NCBI GenBank assembly: GCA_964036045.1
Contig: OZ038384.1
Coordinates: 41,892,704-41,956,703, forward strand
DNA: 64,000 nucleotides
Origin: Eutreptiella sp. 'Long Island Sound 2002'
Taxonomy: Eukaryota; Euglenozoa; Euglenophyceae; Eutreptiales; Eutreptiaceae
Direction of reading: 5' to 3'
Position 1 is the stretch's first letter; the number at the start of each line of letters is the position of its first letter. The notes below the pieces were generated by a model. It had not been told where the DNA came from, did not search any database, and saw nothing but the letters and a program-made list of their open reading frames with translations. A program made the position numbers and the translations under genes. Positions 52,080 through 62,662 of this stretch are shown piece after piece.

Positions 52080-54338
52080 GTGCTGTGGTGGCCACCACTG
52101 TCACATTTCAGGAAAAAGGGAATTTTTCTTGGCCTTTCCTTGGTTTCCACATCTACTTTAAAATACCTACAGTCTCCCTCACACTGAAAAATGGGCGCTC
52201 ACCATGGCTGGCGTCCTTTTGCTGCTTTGTATGTAACATATCCTCCAGAAGACTCAGCGCTCATGGCGCAGCCGGGGCTCCTGTGGCTTTGTTGGGTTAG
52301 ATTGGGAGCATGCCAAACATGTGCATATGCATCCCTCCCTCCAAGACGCAGCGTCGACACAACCCAAACGCAAGACACATTATACACACTCGCATGGGTT
52401 CTCGTAAACCTGCTGGCGACCTGTGACCTGTCTTAGGGTGAAGGGAGTCGAAAGAAAATTAAAATTGCCCCTTGGTGGGGTCTTGGTTCTGCTCAGTCTC
52501 TCCAGGCACCTGCGTTTCGGCCCGAACACGGCCTACTCAGCGAGGCTGCGCGTGGGTATTTGCAGAGGCAGGAATGGGAGAATTATGGACGAATCCACGC
52601 AAAAACGAAGCGACGACACCAAAATCCGTCAAATGACGGCGTAGAATTTTTCTGAAACGACACACCTGGTCAGAATCCAATTGTGCATCAGAAGCACATT
52701 TTTATAGAAATTATAGTCATCTCTGGATTTTTTAAATCCAGAAATTCATACGCATGGCGGCGCGCAGGAGCGGCTCCTAGCGAAGCGCCGGAAAATGGAG
52801 AAATAATGGAATTATAAACGTATGTCTCACGTACTCTTGAAAATGACGAGACACACATTAATAAATAAACATACAGATTCCACCCACACTAATAGAAGCT
52901 TCAAAAATTCAAGAATTCGAAAATCAATCGAAAAGACTTCAATGAATCAGGTATAAACTACAGGTATGCTCGTCTTGCACGCCGCATACACATTGCTCGT
53001 CTCGTGTCTCCGTGAACGAGTCTTGTAGCAGCGCCAACAACGATAACAACGATAGGACGCGATAGAGGGATGGGTTAGAAAGATTGCGGATGATTAGCGG
53101 TCAGATCAGGGTGATTAGTCATACACACAAGTGCATAGCAACGTTCTTCGCGTGCGCCCCTTTTGTCCTCTCACCTTGCTTCACTTCTCAGCGGTAGGTA
53201 AGGTAGGTACGCGCAGGCGGGGCCACCCCCTGGTGGAGTCAAGATTTACGCTGGAATGGGCAGGTTTGCCCAAGTGGGACGTGCATGCTCGTGCATTCAC
53301 ACACGCATTAAAGGGTAGGCCACGCGTAGTGCGCACGGTAAACCTTGTTTAGGCTACCCAGGGGCTCCTCGGTACGTTCTTTAAGAGAACCTGAGGAGTC
53401 CCTTAACGCTTGCTTGCTTGATAAGGGTAGCTGCTCCTGTAGCGTGTTTGCGGACAGTGTATTATAGGTCACGCTGAGAAGGGTATAATACCTGGAGCGT
53501 GGCTTGGTTCCTCAGCCGCAAACGCCCTTTCATTTGCCTTTGTTTTACAGGTGGGCAGGTAGGGTGATTGGTGCAGCAGCATTTTTTTTTATGCCCTGCT
53601 AAACAAGGGCGCAGATCACACAAACAAGTAACTCCGCTCCGCCTGTGGCAGAGCAGGGAGTCCGACTTCATCGACATCTGCGCCTTGCACGCGAGAGCAC
53701 TCCTTCTCTCCAAGCCCTAGCAGGGGAAACGCGTTGTGGCGTCCCCTGTTAGGCCACAGTTGCTTAGCAGCGCTGTGTTCTCTTGCCATTTCACAGGAGG
53801 GTCGCTAGGACCCAAGAGACCTTCACCTTCGCAACGCCCAGTAGAGTGTGCGTGTAGGAGTGGTAGTCCTGAGTGGGGGCTAGAGCCAGTTGCCCAGTGC
53901 TCGCCCACCAGGATGGTGCCACTGTAGGGTGTGTAGGACCTGTAGGGGGTGTGTCACTGTCCCACCCTTTTCCTGCAATTTTAGCGGGGTTGGTGGGCTG
54001 TGGCAGTGGTTAGGTCAGTGTTTTGGCCACATAGCAAACAGGCGTTTTGCATGCCTTCATAGCTTTTGGCCACCCCTTCCTGTAGTAGACAGATAGGTAG
54101 GGAAAACAATACCTGGATTAGCACGCTGGGTATTCCCCCAAGGTTTTGCGCCAGCACAGAGATTGGGCGCATAGGGGAGGGGAGACCCGGGGCGTACCCC
54201 GTGGCATCAATAAGCCAACCCTCCAGGTTCAGCAAGGGCGCAGACTTGGGTATAATTAGGACACCACTTCTGCGGCTTGCTCTCAGGACCTTAGGAAAAG
54301 CACACTCACACATACGCTTTGGCAGGTAAGGGTAAGGT
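52080..54338 (-). other. Family A 3' untranslated region
   Basis: About 2.26 kb between the pol stop and the polypurine tract. Only short frames occur on either strand (under ~130 codons), without motifs. No envelope-like ORF. The segment around 52640-53000 is AT-rich and the part from 53130 to 54330 GC-richer. Confidence 0.6.
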
Positions 54339-57300
54339 TCAGTCCCTAGCTTTAGTCTTGGAGGCAAGCGTCTCAGCGAGCCTCAGCAACTCACCAAGGT
54401 TGTTCTGGGACAAGTAGTCAACCAGAACTGAGTTTAGGCGTCCCTCCGGTAGAACAAATGCAGAGAAGGGCTCCCAGGTGGCCTCTTCGACTCCAAACCC
54501 TTCCCAGAGGGTGAGGAAGCGCCAACCCTGGCGATAGCGGTGGCGTAGGACAGACTTCACCAGGTAGAAGCCCTCCTTAGCCATCTCCTCGGCGTTCATG
54601 TCGGGGAGTTCACCTTCAACTTCCATAGGTCTGGCAGCCCCTTGTAGGTCCAGAGCGGCGATTTCCTCGTCGTTCAGCTCCCACTCCTCCCCACAGAGGT
54701 CTTCAGGGTCATGGTAGCGTTTCAGGTGTTGAGCAGCGCACACCAGGGTCCCCCCTAGACGGGGAGAACACCGCACGGTGATACGGTGCCCATCCACAGA
54801 TAGGATCTTGTACGGCCCGAAGTATGGGTCATCGCTGGTAGAGCGTGGCCAGGCGGGTAGTCGACTGTGGTGCACCAGCACCCAGTCCCCTTCTTGGTAG
54901 GTGGCCGGTACACGGTGCTTGTTCTTCTTGTTCCACTGACGCTCCCTCACTCTCTGGAGCATAGCCTTGGCCTTGTCCACCTTTGCTTCTTGCTCTTGGA
55001 CCCATTCACCCACAGAAGAATGGGTGTCCTCGGGATAGGGGGCATGTAGGAACCACGCCGGGCGCCCCATGAATAGCTCATGTGGCGAGTAGCCAGTAGC
55101 TGAACTCTCTTGGGACTTCATCATCAAGGATATGACGGGGAGTAGTCTCACCCAGTCTCTGGTGCGTTCAGTTTTGCACCATATCCTGACGTTCTCCTTC
55201 AGGACACGAATCTGTCGCTCACATAGGGGGTTGCTCGTGTGAGAGTAGGGAATCCCCGTAGACACCTGGACATTGAGGGATCTCAGGACCCTCTTGTACC
55301 AGCCAGTATCTGAGCGTACTCGTACGTCCTCATCGGAGTTGATCTCCTTGGGCGCCCCATAGACACAAAACCACTCCTCCAGGAGTATCTTGATAGTCTC
55401 CTCTCCGGTAATGTGCTTGGTACATGGGAACACCCTGGTAAACCTGGTCAACCCACAGGTTACCACGAGGGCGAAGTCATAGCCCCCGAACTTCGGCATC
55501 TCCGTGTAGTCCACGTATAGAACACTGTTGGCGCAGTGTGCGATGGGCAAGGTCGAGTAGAGACCTCTGTCCCTGATATCCCCTGGTTTACAGGACCTGC
55601 ACAGGCACTTGTCCACGATAGGCTGGAGTGTCTTCCGCAGTTGGTCGTCAGTCCACGTAGTGTGGAACCACTGCTTGAACAGCCTCAGGGTACGGTCAGC
55701 ACCCACATGACCACTGGACTCATGGGTCCACTTCAGCAGCGCTGGGACTCGGTCACTAGGCACCACGATGCGGTCCTCGTGCCAGAGGTAGCTCTTGTCC
55801 CGCTTCCACTGGTCTTGGTTGACCAGGAGGGGTTCAAGGCGTTTCTCCAGGCGCCGGTAGATATCCCCAAACTCCTGTAGGTACTCCGATTGTTGGAGTC
55901 CATCCAGGGGGCGTATCATGGTCATGTTCAGGTCCAGATGTACGTCCATACGGCTGAACGCCTCCTTAGCCAGCGCTTCAGACCGGGCACCAATCAGGGC
56001 GTCGAAGTTGTTGCGGCTGATGTAGTCGGCACACTCGTTCTTCACTCCCTGGATATGGTGTACCATCAGCCGTAGTTGACTGAGGTAGGTCCACCAGCGC
56101 CGTAGCTTGGCCTTCTCAGGTGGGGGACCCTTCTGGAAACTGCGGACCGGTTCTTGGTCGCATAGCCAGACCACAGGGTTACTCCCCAACAGTCGTGCTT
56201 GTGAGGATAGCACCAGCATACCTGCGAGCAATTCCTGCTCATAGGTGGAGTAGTTCCCCCTGGCCTGGTTCCACTTCCAGTTCCAGTGGCCCAGAGGTAC
56301 TAGGACCCACTTGTCGTCAGGGTAGCTGTGCTTGAGGGTTCCATCTCGGTTGAGACCTTCCGTCCCCCATTGGGAAATGGCCGAGTCGAACTCCTCCTTC
56401 TCTAGTGCTTGCCATTGGAACAACGTTCCACGACCGCCCACATTGCTGGCGTCGGTCACCAGGATAATCTCCCCTTGTGCCCTAGGCACGCCCAAGCACT
56501 TAGCGTTGGCTACCTTGTCTTTGAGCTCGTCAAACGCTTGTTGCTCTTGTGGGCCCCAGCGCCAAGTAGTACTCTTCTTGATCAAGTCCGTCAGTACGGC
56601 GCTGGTATAGGTGAAGTTCTTGATGTGGCGGCGATAGAAGTTGCACGCCCCAATGAAACTGCGTACATCATGAAGTCCTTTCTTGGGGTCTTCGTGTCGT
56701 ACCTTGGCATCCATCAGGGGTTTGGCCTTAGAGGCCGCTGGGGTCCACCACCCATAGCCAACGTCAAACCCCAAGTACTGCATGGTCTCCTGCATGAACT
56801 CACACTTCTCCAGCTTGAGTCGAGTGTGGTTCTCCTGGCAGACCGCAAAGAACTCACCCAAGAGGATTAGGTGATCCTCCTGGGTATTGGTCCCGAGGCA
56901 TACATCGTCGATGTGAGCCTCCATCTGGGCCCCACGAGATATGAGCTCCTGCACCTTAGGTCTCCTTCGTAGGATGGACAAGATCTTGTTCATCAGCTCT
57001 TGGAACAGAGCGGGTGCGTTAGCCACGCCGAATGGCATGACTTTCCACTTGAATACCCTCCCCTGAGGGGTGATGAAGGCCAGTAGTTCCTGCGCGTTGG
57101 GCGTCAGGTCCACTTGCCAGAATCCACTTCGGTTGTCAATCTTGGTCTTGTAGCGACAGGAGGCTATCTTCTCCAGGGTAGACTCCATATTGGGTATGGA
57201 CCCTGAGTGGTTCAGCGTCTTCTTGTTCAGCTCTCCATAGTCCACTACCAGCCGTTTGGCTGTAGACCCAGGTTTAGCCACCAGGAAACAGGGGCTGCAG

Positions 57301-59237
57301 TGTAGGGGATAGTCCCCGTCCTTGTACTCCAGGACTAGGCCAGCGTCGATACACTCCTGTATCTGTCGCTCAATCTCGTCTGCCTGCTCTTTAGGAGCTG
57401 GATAGGGTCTCCTCCGTATCTTGTGACCCACGAACTCGGGTTTCAGCTTGAGGTCCATCTGTACCAGCTTGTCGCATGAGGCTGGAGGGGGTAGTTCTCC
57501 GAACACCTCCAGATAGGTCCTTATCAGCTTCTGTACCCGCGGGTCCAATACCTTGATCTTGTCTTCCATGTCCTCGTCGGAGTGTAGGTTGCTTGCCCCT
57601 TGAATAGACGTCGGGAGGTGGTCCTCGACCGACTCTTCGCCCGCTGTAGCATCCTTCAGCCCTTGGTAGGCATATAGAAGATCTTGCTCGACCATCTCCG
57701 GTGGACGATGGCAACATAGGCACGCTCGAGGGGGTTCACATACACATTCCTCCGAGAGGTCGTCCTCCTCTGGGGTCCTCACATGGGCGCCCCACACGCT
57801 CTTCATGAGCTTGAGATCTACCTCCCTTTGCCAGGTGGTGATCTTCTGTTCGAGGTCCTCCTTCAATTGGGATAGGTCTCCCATACGTCCTTGCTTCAGT
57901 GGCCACGAGCTGCGGGTAGGCTTCGCGTAGCATAGCTTTTTCGCCACCAACTTCCTCTTGGAATCCACATACTCCCTGAGCCTGGATCGAGGGTCCAGCT
58001 CTTCATCCACGGGGTCTTCCACCCTCATGGAGAGTAGGGGTTTTAGTGGGGCGACGTACTCGGCGTTCTCCACTTCCTCCACCGCGGTCTGCACGAAGAA
58101 GGCGTCGTGCTCAGTTTCGTCGTCTGAGTGGATAGAGCTAGGTAGCTCAGATAGTCCACACTCAGAGACTCCATCAGGAACAGGTACATGACAGGGACAG
58201 TTGGGGGCGTTGGTGTCAGTCACGGCGTACTCATCTCCTCCGGGTGTAGTTTCAACAGCATCTTGAGGTCGTAGGCGATCCTTCAAGTCACCCAAGGCGA
58301 GTCCATCGCTTTCTCGTTGTATAGCCTGGACCAGAGTAGGGTCCAGGTCTTCCCAGGGGATGGCGGTAAGACTTCCGTCCACCACGCTGAGCATACTCCC
58401 CCATCCGGGCTTCCCAATGGGCGTCTTGCGTCCCAGAGGCACGTAGGTGGCCTCATCAGGTAATCGCACCGAGCTGATAGTCAGCTTGTCAAGGAGGGTT
58501 TGCCAGTACTCGTTGCCCCCATGGGCTCCCCAATCGGGGGAACACAGGACCATACGGGAACGTTCCAAGGCCACCTTGGTCAGCACCTTCCCCAGTTCAC
58601 TGAATCTGGGGTTCCCGTAGGCCATCCCGAAAGAGGGCCAGTAGAATTTGTAGCTGCAGTTCTTCCCCTTGCTGCAGTATAGGTCCAGTATATGCTGCTT
58701 GCCGCTGGCGAACAGCTCCACACTTAGGTCTTCTCGAGAGTAACCCAACTCCTTCAGACCTTGGTCTAGGACTTCCCCCAATAGTTGATAGTCCTCAGTT
58801 TTGGAGGCCGCCATCATGTTCGAGGGCTCCTCCTTCGATAGTCTCAGGTAACTCGAGGTATGTTCCGACTGCTCCAGTGGCACAGACTCTCTGCCACTGC
58901 CGTGGTCCACGTACAGGAGGTAGGGCGCTTTCAGCGTCAGGGATTGTATCTGGGAGTGCTGCACGAAGAAGTCAGTACCCAGTACAAAGTCGAAGGCCTC
59001 AGTGTCCATCACATAGAACCGATGGGCGATAGTTCGAGAGCCCATAGGTACCTCCACTTCACAGTCCCCGCAGCTGTGCACCACATGTCCATCCCCCATG
59101 CGTATAGCGGCGGTGGTCATGGTGTTCTTCAGGCTCCCACAAGGTAAAATTTTCTTGGCCACTATAGATATTGTGGCGCCAGTATCCAGTACCCCCAGGT
59201 ATTCACGTCCCCCTAGTCGGATACGTACCCAAAACAC
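54339..59237 (-). CDS. pol: Family A Pol: protease, MTase-like insert, RT, RNase H, integrase, chromodomain
   Basis: A 1632-residue frame. Its first listed codon is GTG; it is in the same frame as gag, eleven codons after the gag TGA, so it is probably made by readthrough. Protease: VLDTGATISIV (Asp18) and FDFVLGTDFF. Residues ~168-290 hold VELFASGKQHILDLYCSKG, AYGNPRFSELGKVL and RMVLCSPDWGAHGGNEYW, resembling Dam-type methyltransferase-like segments known in some retroelements. RT has VVDYGELNKKT and HIDD (775-778, instead of YXDD). RNase H has LVTDASNVGG (TDAS 928-931) and NECADYISRN. Integrase has an H-x4-H...C-x2-C finger (GHVGADRTL to CLCRSCK) and candidate catalytic D1243, D1302, E1340. 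A chromodomain-like FLTLWEGFGVEEATWEPF lies near 1565-1585. It ends with TGA. All key residues are present. Confidence 0.93.
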   Translation of the reverse strand: MFWVRIRLGGREYLGVLDTGATISIVAKKILPCGSLKNTMTTAAIRMGDGHVVHSCGDCEVEVPMGSRTIAHRFYVMDTEAFDFVLGTDFFVQHSQIQSLTLKAPYLLYVDHGSGRESVPLEQSEHTSSYLRLSKEEPSNMMAASKTEDYQLLGEVLDQGLKELGYSREDLSVELFASGKQHILDLYCSKGKNCSYKFYWPSFGMAYGNPRFSELGKVLTKVALERSRMVLCSPDWGAHGGNEYWQTLLDKLTISSVRLPDEATYVPLGRKTPIGKPGWGSMLSVVDGSLTAIPWEDLDPTLVQAIQRESDGLALGDLKDRLRPQDAVETTPGGDEYAVTDTNAPNCPCHVPVPDGVSECGLSELPSSIHSDDETEHDAFFVQTAVEEVENAEYVAPLKPLLSMRVEDPVDEELDPRSRLREYVDSKRKLVAKKLCYAKPTRSSWPLKQGRMGDLSQLKEDLEQKITTWQREVDLKLMKSVWGAHVRTPEEDDLSEECVCEPPRACLCCHRPPEMVEQDLLYAYQGLKDATAGEESVEDHLPTSIQGASNLHSDEDMEDKIKVLDPRVQKLIRTYLEVFGELPPPASCDKLVQMDLKLKPEFVGHKIRRRPYPAPKEQADEIERQIQECIDAGLVLEYKDGDYPLHCSPCFLVAKPGSTAKRLVVDYGELNKKTLNHSGSIPNMESTLEKIASCRYKTKIDNRSGFWQVDLTPNAQELLAFITPQGRVFKWKVMPFGVANAPALFQELMNKILSILRRRPKVQELISRGAQMEAHIDDVCLGTNTQEDHLILLGEFFAVCQENHTRLKLEKCEFMQETMQYLGFDVGYGWWTPAASKAKPLMDAKVRHEDPKKGLHDVRSFIGACNFYRRHIKNFTYTSAVLTDLIKKSTTWRWGPQEQQAFDELKDKVANAKCLGVPRAQGEIILVTDASNVGGRGTLFQWQALEKEEFDSAISQWGTEGLNRDGTLKHSYPDDKWVLVPLGHWNWKWNQARGNYSTYEQELLAGMLVLSSQARLLGSNPVVWLCDQEPVRSFQKGPPPEKAKLRRWWTYLSQLRLMVHHIQGVKNECADYISRNNFDALIGARSEALAKEAFSRMDVHLDLNMTMIRPLDGLQQSEYLQEFGDIYRRLEKRLEPLLVNQDQWKRDKSYLWHEDRIVVPSDRVPALLKWTHESSGHVGADRTLRLFKQWFHTTWTDDQLRKTLQPIVDKCLCRSCKPGDIRDRGLYSTLPIAHCANSVLYVDYTEMPKFGGYDFALVVTCGLTRFTRVFPCTKHITGEETIKILLEEWFCVYGAPKEINSDEDVRVRSDTGWYKRVLRSLNVQVSTGIPYSHTSNPLCERQIRVLKENVRIWCKTERTRDWVRLLPVISLMMKSQESSATGYSPHELFMGRPAWFLHAPYPEDTHSSVGEWVQEQEAKVDKAKAMLQRVRERQWNKKNKHRVPATYQEGDWVLVHHSRLPAWPRSTSDDPYFGPYKILSVDGHRITVRCSPRLGGTLVCAAQHLKRYHDPEDLCGEEWELNDEEIAALDLQGAARPMEVEGELPDMNAEEMAKEGFYLVKSVLRHRYRQGWRFLTLWEGFGVEEATWEPFSAFVLPEGRLNSVLVDYLSQNNLGELLRLAETLASKTKARD

Positions 59238-59267
59238 CAGGTCTTGGGTGCCACCAGAGCGTCCCCG

Positions 59268-59273
59268 TCAGAA
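59268..59273 (-). promoter_or_regulatory. Candidate stop-codon readthrough site between Gag and Pol
   Basis: TTC TGA CGG on the minus strand, with the Pol frame continuous on both sides. TGA followed by CGG is a context known for efficient readthrough in several plant RNA viruses. Downstream base pairing was not evaluated. Confidence 0.55.
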
Positions 59274-61766
59274 TTCCGCGGGACAGGTCACCTCGAACCC
59301 CTTGTTCCGCAATTTGCGGGCCATCCTCATGAAACGGCTTCTCTTCTTGGCGTTGCCGTCATCACCACCTTCATGCTCACGCTTGGCTCCTTGTTCTTGC
59401 TGGGCCTGCGTCTGTGAGCGTGTGGTAGGTCCAGACTGCCCTCCAGAGGGCTCAGAGCTCCCCCCTGGATTAGGGTTGGGGTTACCTCCGTTCTTGTCCT
59501 TGTTCTTGTTGTCGTTCTGGCGGTTAGCGCCTCCTCCTCGTCCACCTTGACCCTTGTCTTGACCACCTTGACCACGTCCTTTCGACTTGCCCTTGCCGGA
59601 GTCGTTGCCTTTGGCCTTGCCTCCACCTTTGCCTGAGCCTTTGCCAGGATCTTCCCCCTTAAGCTTCGCCGATAGGCGTTGCTTATGGTAGCACTCATCC
59701 TCGTAGTGCTTCCGCTTACCGCAGAATGCACACGTGATGGTGCAGCGGTAATGATCCGGCAGCTTCACTTTGGCGCCGGTGATCTTTTCCTGCTGCTCCC
59801 CCTGGACTACAAAGCAGTCTCGCTGCTCGCAGTCGGAGGCGTGCTGCAGGTGGCCCTGCTCATCTCTGGCATCACACCAGAATAGCTCCTTCACGTTCTC
59901 CATTAGACGGGCGTGGGCGTGTTTGGGGGTAGTCCCCTGCCCAGGTCGGGACCCTTGGTACCCTTTGCCTCCAGAACCTCCACCAGGACGGTAGTTGTTC
60001 AGGTGCTGGTCGCTCTCCTTCTCCAGCGCCATCTCCAGGAGCAGCACGCATAGATCCTCGTAGCGGAGGGATCTAGCCTTGCGCTCAGCCGTCAGACGGC
60101 ACTCGTCCCATAGCTCTCGGGGGAGCTTGGCGCACAACCAGAACAGCAGGTCGTCGCCGCTGTAGGAACCGGGCGTCAGTCGTCCAGCCCAGTGATCCAA
60201 GTCCGCCAACAGCTCGGAGACCCTGCCAGGTTTGGGGTTGTTGGGCAGCACGGGCAGGTTCTGGATCTCGGCCCTGATGGAGAGGTCGGTCTCGTAGGTC
60301 GGGTACTGCCTCTCCAGGGCAACCAACACGTCGGCAAAGGTGGCGGAGTTTGTGACGATCTGCCTGACCTGCTTCTCCAGGTACTTGGTCTTGCAGCACT
60401 GCAGGAGCAGATCGCACTTCACTCGCCCACTCGCGTGGGTTTGGCCGGCCAGTCGTAGGAACCGGCCAAAGTTCTCAGCGAACTCGCTGAGGTCCTTGCC
60501 TGTGAACTCAGGCAGGTTCACCACTATCTTGGAGGTGGCAATAGCCTTCGCCTCCTGAGCTCGGCGTCCTTCAGGGCGTCGGGTCTTCTTCTTCTTCTTC
60601 TTCTTCTTCTTACCCTTGGGGTCCTCGGGGTCCTCAGGGTCCTCGTCGTCTGAGGGCGAAGAAGAGTCCATCGACGGAGGCTCGTCGTCGGAGGGGTCTC
60701 CGCCAAGATCACTGGAGCCATAAGGCTCCACGTCCACCATTGCCCTTAGGGCTGTCAGCCCCAGCCGGTCCAGCTCGGCCCTCGTCGAGTTCGTCACGTG
60801 GCTGTAGGGCGGCTGGGCCGTTCTCGGGACGAATGGACTTCTCGGTACTGCTGCAGGAGTCGGCATCGGTCGGCTCCTCAGGCTCCCCAGGGTATTTGTC
60901 AACCCTGCCGCCAGGTGGTTAGCCTGTACTCGGTGGGGTGACATTCCCACCGTCGTAGGTGACGCATGGGACGGGATCATCAGGGGCTCCAGTTTCTCCC
61001 TGATCTCTTGCGTGAGGTCGCTCACGATTTGCGAAGTGGCTCCTCGGAGCACCTCGTTGATCTCCGACCGCGTCAGGGACCTGTTGGAGGATCTTCCCCA
61101 TCCTCTACTCCTGCCTCCCAGAGACTCTGGTCCTCTCCTCAACCCACTCAGGGGTGCATACCCAGGTGCACACCCAGGAGCATACCCAGGAACTTCCATG
61201 TAGGTTCCAGTGGCGTGGAGTGGATGGGGATGGTCAGCCGCATACCATCGCGGCGCAGAGCTGGAAGCCACCGGCTCACTGGCAGTAGTTGCCTCAAGGA
61301 GCGCAGTGGTAGGTGGGCCCATGCCATAGGCGGGGTAGTGAGGCATGCCAGTAAAGTCTGCGCCCTCTGCCATAGGCGGGTTGGTTGTGGAAGTGGATGT
61401 TGCGGCGGCTGCGAGTGTGGTGGTTATGGGAGAGGGTGATGCATGGAGGCCAGAAGCGCTTGGTGCGCCTTCGAAGGTAGGGACATCCATCGGGTCTTGC
61501 CCTTGCTCCTCTCCTTCGTCTGCTCCTTCTCCAGCATCCTTCTCGCTCTCGTTCTCCCTCTTCCTCTTCACAGGCTGAGGCTGAGAGACCACTTCCTCGA
61601 CCGACAGGGCCCCGAAGGCCGTCTGGAGGCCATCCAGGGAGTCCTCTGCCGTATCCACTGGCCCATGTAAGGGCTCCACCGAAGGTACAGCCTCAGGTGC
61701 CGGCCTTGCTGGTGCCTCAGGCGCTGGCGCTGTCTTCACGTCGGCGTCCACTCTTCCTGGGTCCAT
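59268..61766 (-). CDS. gag: Family A Gag polyprotein with CCHC zinc knuckle
   Basis: An 832-residue frame from ATG 61764-61766 to TGA 59268-59270. The N-terminal 300 residues are Pro/Ala/Ser-rich and low in motifs. A Lys9 run encoded by CTT repeats sits near residues 384-392, after acidic DDEDPEDPEDP. The capsid-like region follows (IVVNLPEFTGKDLSEFAENF, FADVLVALERQYPTYETDLS, DLLFWLCAKLPRELWDECRL). A CCHC knuckle, CAFCGKRKHYEDEC, is at 679-692. The tail is Gly/Lys/Asn-rich and basic. Gag forms the particle and packages RNA; the knuckle and basic tail bind it. The start matches the partial copy at 1-179. The gag stop is TGA followed by CGG, with Pol in phase. Confidence 0.92.
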   Translation of the reverse strand: MDPGRVDADVKTAPAPEAPARPAPEAVPSVEPLHGPVDTAEDSLDGLQTAFGALSVEEVVSQPQPVKRKRENESEKDAGEGADEGEEQGQDPMDVPTFEGAPSASGLHASPSPITTTLAAAATSTSTTNPPMAEGADFTGMPHYPAYGMGPPTTALLEATTASEPVASSSAPRWYAADHPHPLHATGTYMEVPGYAPGCAPGYAPLSGLRRGPESLGGRSRGWGRSSNRSLTRSEINEVLRGATSQIVSDLTQEIREKLEPLMIPSHASPTTVGMSPHRVQANHLAAGLTNTLGSLRSRPMPTPAAVPRSPFVPRTAQPPYSHVTNSTRAELDRLGLTALRAMVDVEPYGSSDLGGDPSDDEPPSMDSSSPSDDEDPEDPEDPKGKKKKKKKKKTRRPEGRRAQEAKAIATSKIVVNLPEFTGKDLSEFAENFGRFLRLAGQTHASGRVKCDLLLQCCKTKYLEKQVRQIVTNSATFADVLVALERQYPTYETDLSIRAEIQNLPVLPNNPKPGRVSELLADLDHWAGRLTPGSYSGDDLLFWLCAKLPRELWDECRLTAERKARSLRYEDLCVLLLEMALEKESDQHLNNYRPGGGSGGKGYQGSRPGQGTTPKHAHARLMENVKELFWCDARDEQGHLQHASDCEQRDCFVVQGEQQEKITGAKVKLPDHYRCTITCAFCGKRKHYEDECYHKQRLSAKLKGEDPGKGSGKGGGKAKGNDSGKGKSKGRGQGGQDKGQGGRGGGANRQNDNKNKDKNGGNPNPNPGGSSEPSGGQSGPTTRSQTQAQQEQGAKREHEGGDDGNAKKRSRFMRMARKLRNKGFEVTCPAEF

Positions 61767-61851
61767 CTTAATCCGCCCTTCTGCTTATATTTGCCTGCTC
61801 GGAGCACTGGTTGTACGGCGCGGGGTCGCTGCCGGTGCACAGAGACAGGCT
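61767..61851 (-). other. Family A leader
   Basis: About 85 bp between the primer-binding site and the gag ATG, on the minus strand. No upstream ATG problem was noted. The same leader is at 180-266. Confidence 0.6.
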
Positions 61852-61864
61852 GCCTCTTGCTACC
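61852..61864 (-). promoter_or_regulatory. Primer-binding site of family A
   Basis: GGTAGCAAGAGGC directly follows the LTR end (…TTTTCT) on the minus strand; with the terminal T it reads TGGTAGCAAGAGGC. It is closest to initiator-Met tRNA complements, with one extra A. Confidence 0.65.
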
Positions 61865-62662
61865 AGAAAAGTTTATAGTGTTTTCAGCACTGTGTTTTTG
61901 CTTCTCCTGCTGCTTGTTGTTGCTGTAGGGTGTCATGCTGCTTGTTTTGGATGATGAAAAGCTTTTGTTTGTTGAAATACAGTAAAGCCAACTCAGTCCA
62001 GGATAGCCCAAGCCAATAGTATGCAAGGAGAAGGTAATTCAGGATCAAAGCATGAAGGGCTGCAGTGTAAACAGTGAAAGATGATTGGATATTCACAGAA
62101 ACTACAGCTCAGGTCACAAATGAATGCATATTCACAAAGATAGCTGAAATGTTTTGGGAAAAGAGTTAGAAAACTGCCTCAGGATCACTCTCTCTCCATA
62201 GTGCCATCTTAGGAGATGTGCACTCTTTGTTTTGGGTCCCATATGTGCTGAGGTGGCATGGTATGTGGCGATGAGGTCACTGCCATGTCACATGGGATCT
62301 TCCTACTTAGCTAGGCTGACCAGGAATTGAACCCAGGACCTCTCAAAAAGAGGTACCCAGCCCCCTAGGGTGCATACCACTAGGATAGCTAAGAATTCAT
62401 GGAAAAACATAGATAAATTCATAGGCTCTACTTTAGGTATGTCAGTGCTCAGTCAACTCAGGAAAAGATGTTTTACTTCACATTGAAAGGGGATTAAGGG
62501 GTCCACTCCATATCCTGATTGGGTGTTTGGTTCCATAGGTCAAAATGTGTTATCACCACTTTTGGTTGGACCAATACTAAGATAAAAATGCATGGATGCT
62601 CAGTGCATCTCTAATACAACTAGAGTATGCCTCAAAGCAATGGAAAAGCACTTTTTCTTACT
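61865..62662 (-). repeat. Family A 5' LTR
   Basis: 798 bp, same length as the 3' copy. The outer edge is followed by GATAC and the inner edge by the primer-binding site. Confidence 0.92.
62306..62393 (-). ncRNA. tRNA-like cloverleaf in the 5' LTR
   Basis: Identical in layout to 51715-51802. Because it is within the LTR on the transcribed strand, it would be present in element RNA if it lies in R or U5, or act as DNA if in U3. Confidence 0.5.

Larger units (their letters stand above)
51274..62662 (-). mobile_element. Complete family A Ty3/gypsy retrotransposon, 11,389 bp
   Basis: Two 798-bp LTRs (51274-52071, 61865-62662) differ at about seven positions by my reading. Between them, on the minus strand, are a primer-binding site, gag, pol and a polypurine tract, and a GATAC duplication flanks the whole. 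Order protease-RT-RNase H-integrase-chromodomain makes it a Ty3/gypsy chromovirus-like element. Long intact ORFs and similar LTRs indicate a recent, possibly competent insertion. LTR ends are 5'-AG...CT-3' instead of TG...CA. Confidence 0.93.

Noticed and set aside
52080-54338. Envelope-like or accessory gene between pol and the 3' LTR of family A
   Set aside because: Only short frames on both strands, with no signal peptide, membrane segment or conserved motif.
26466-59273. UGA reassigned to an amino acid throughout this genome
   Set aside because: Pol, protease and other frames end at TGA in sensible places, and other broken frames use TAA and TAG. Local readthrough or CpG decay explains the data better.
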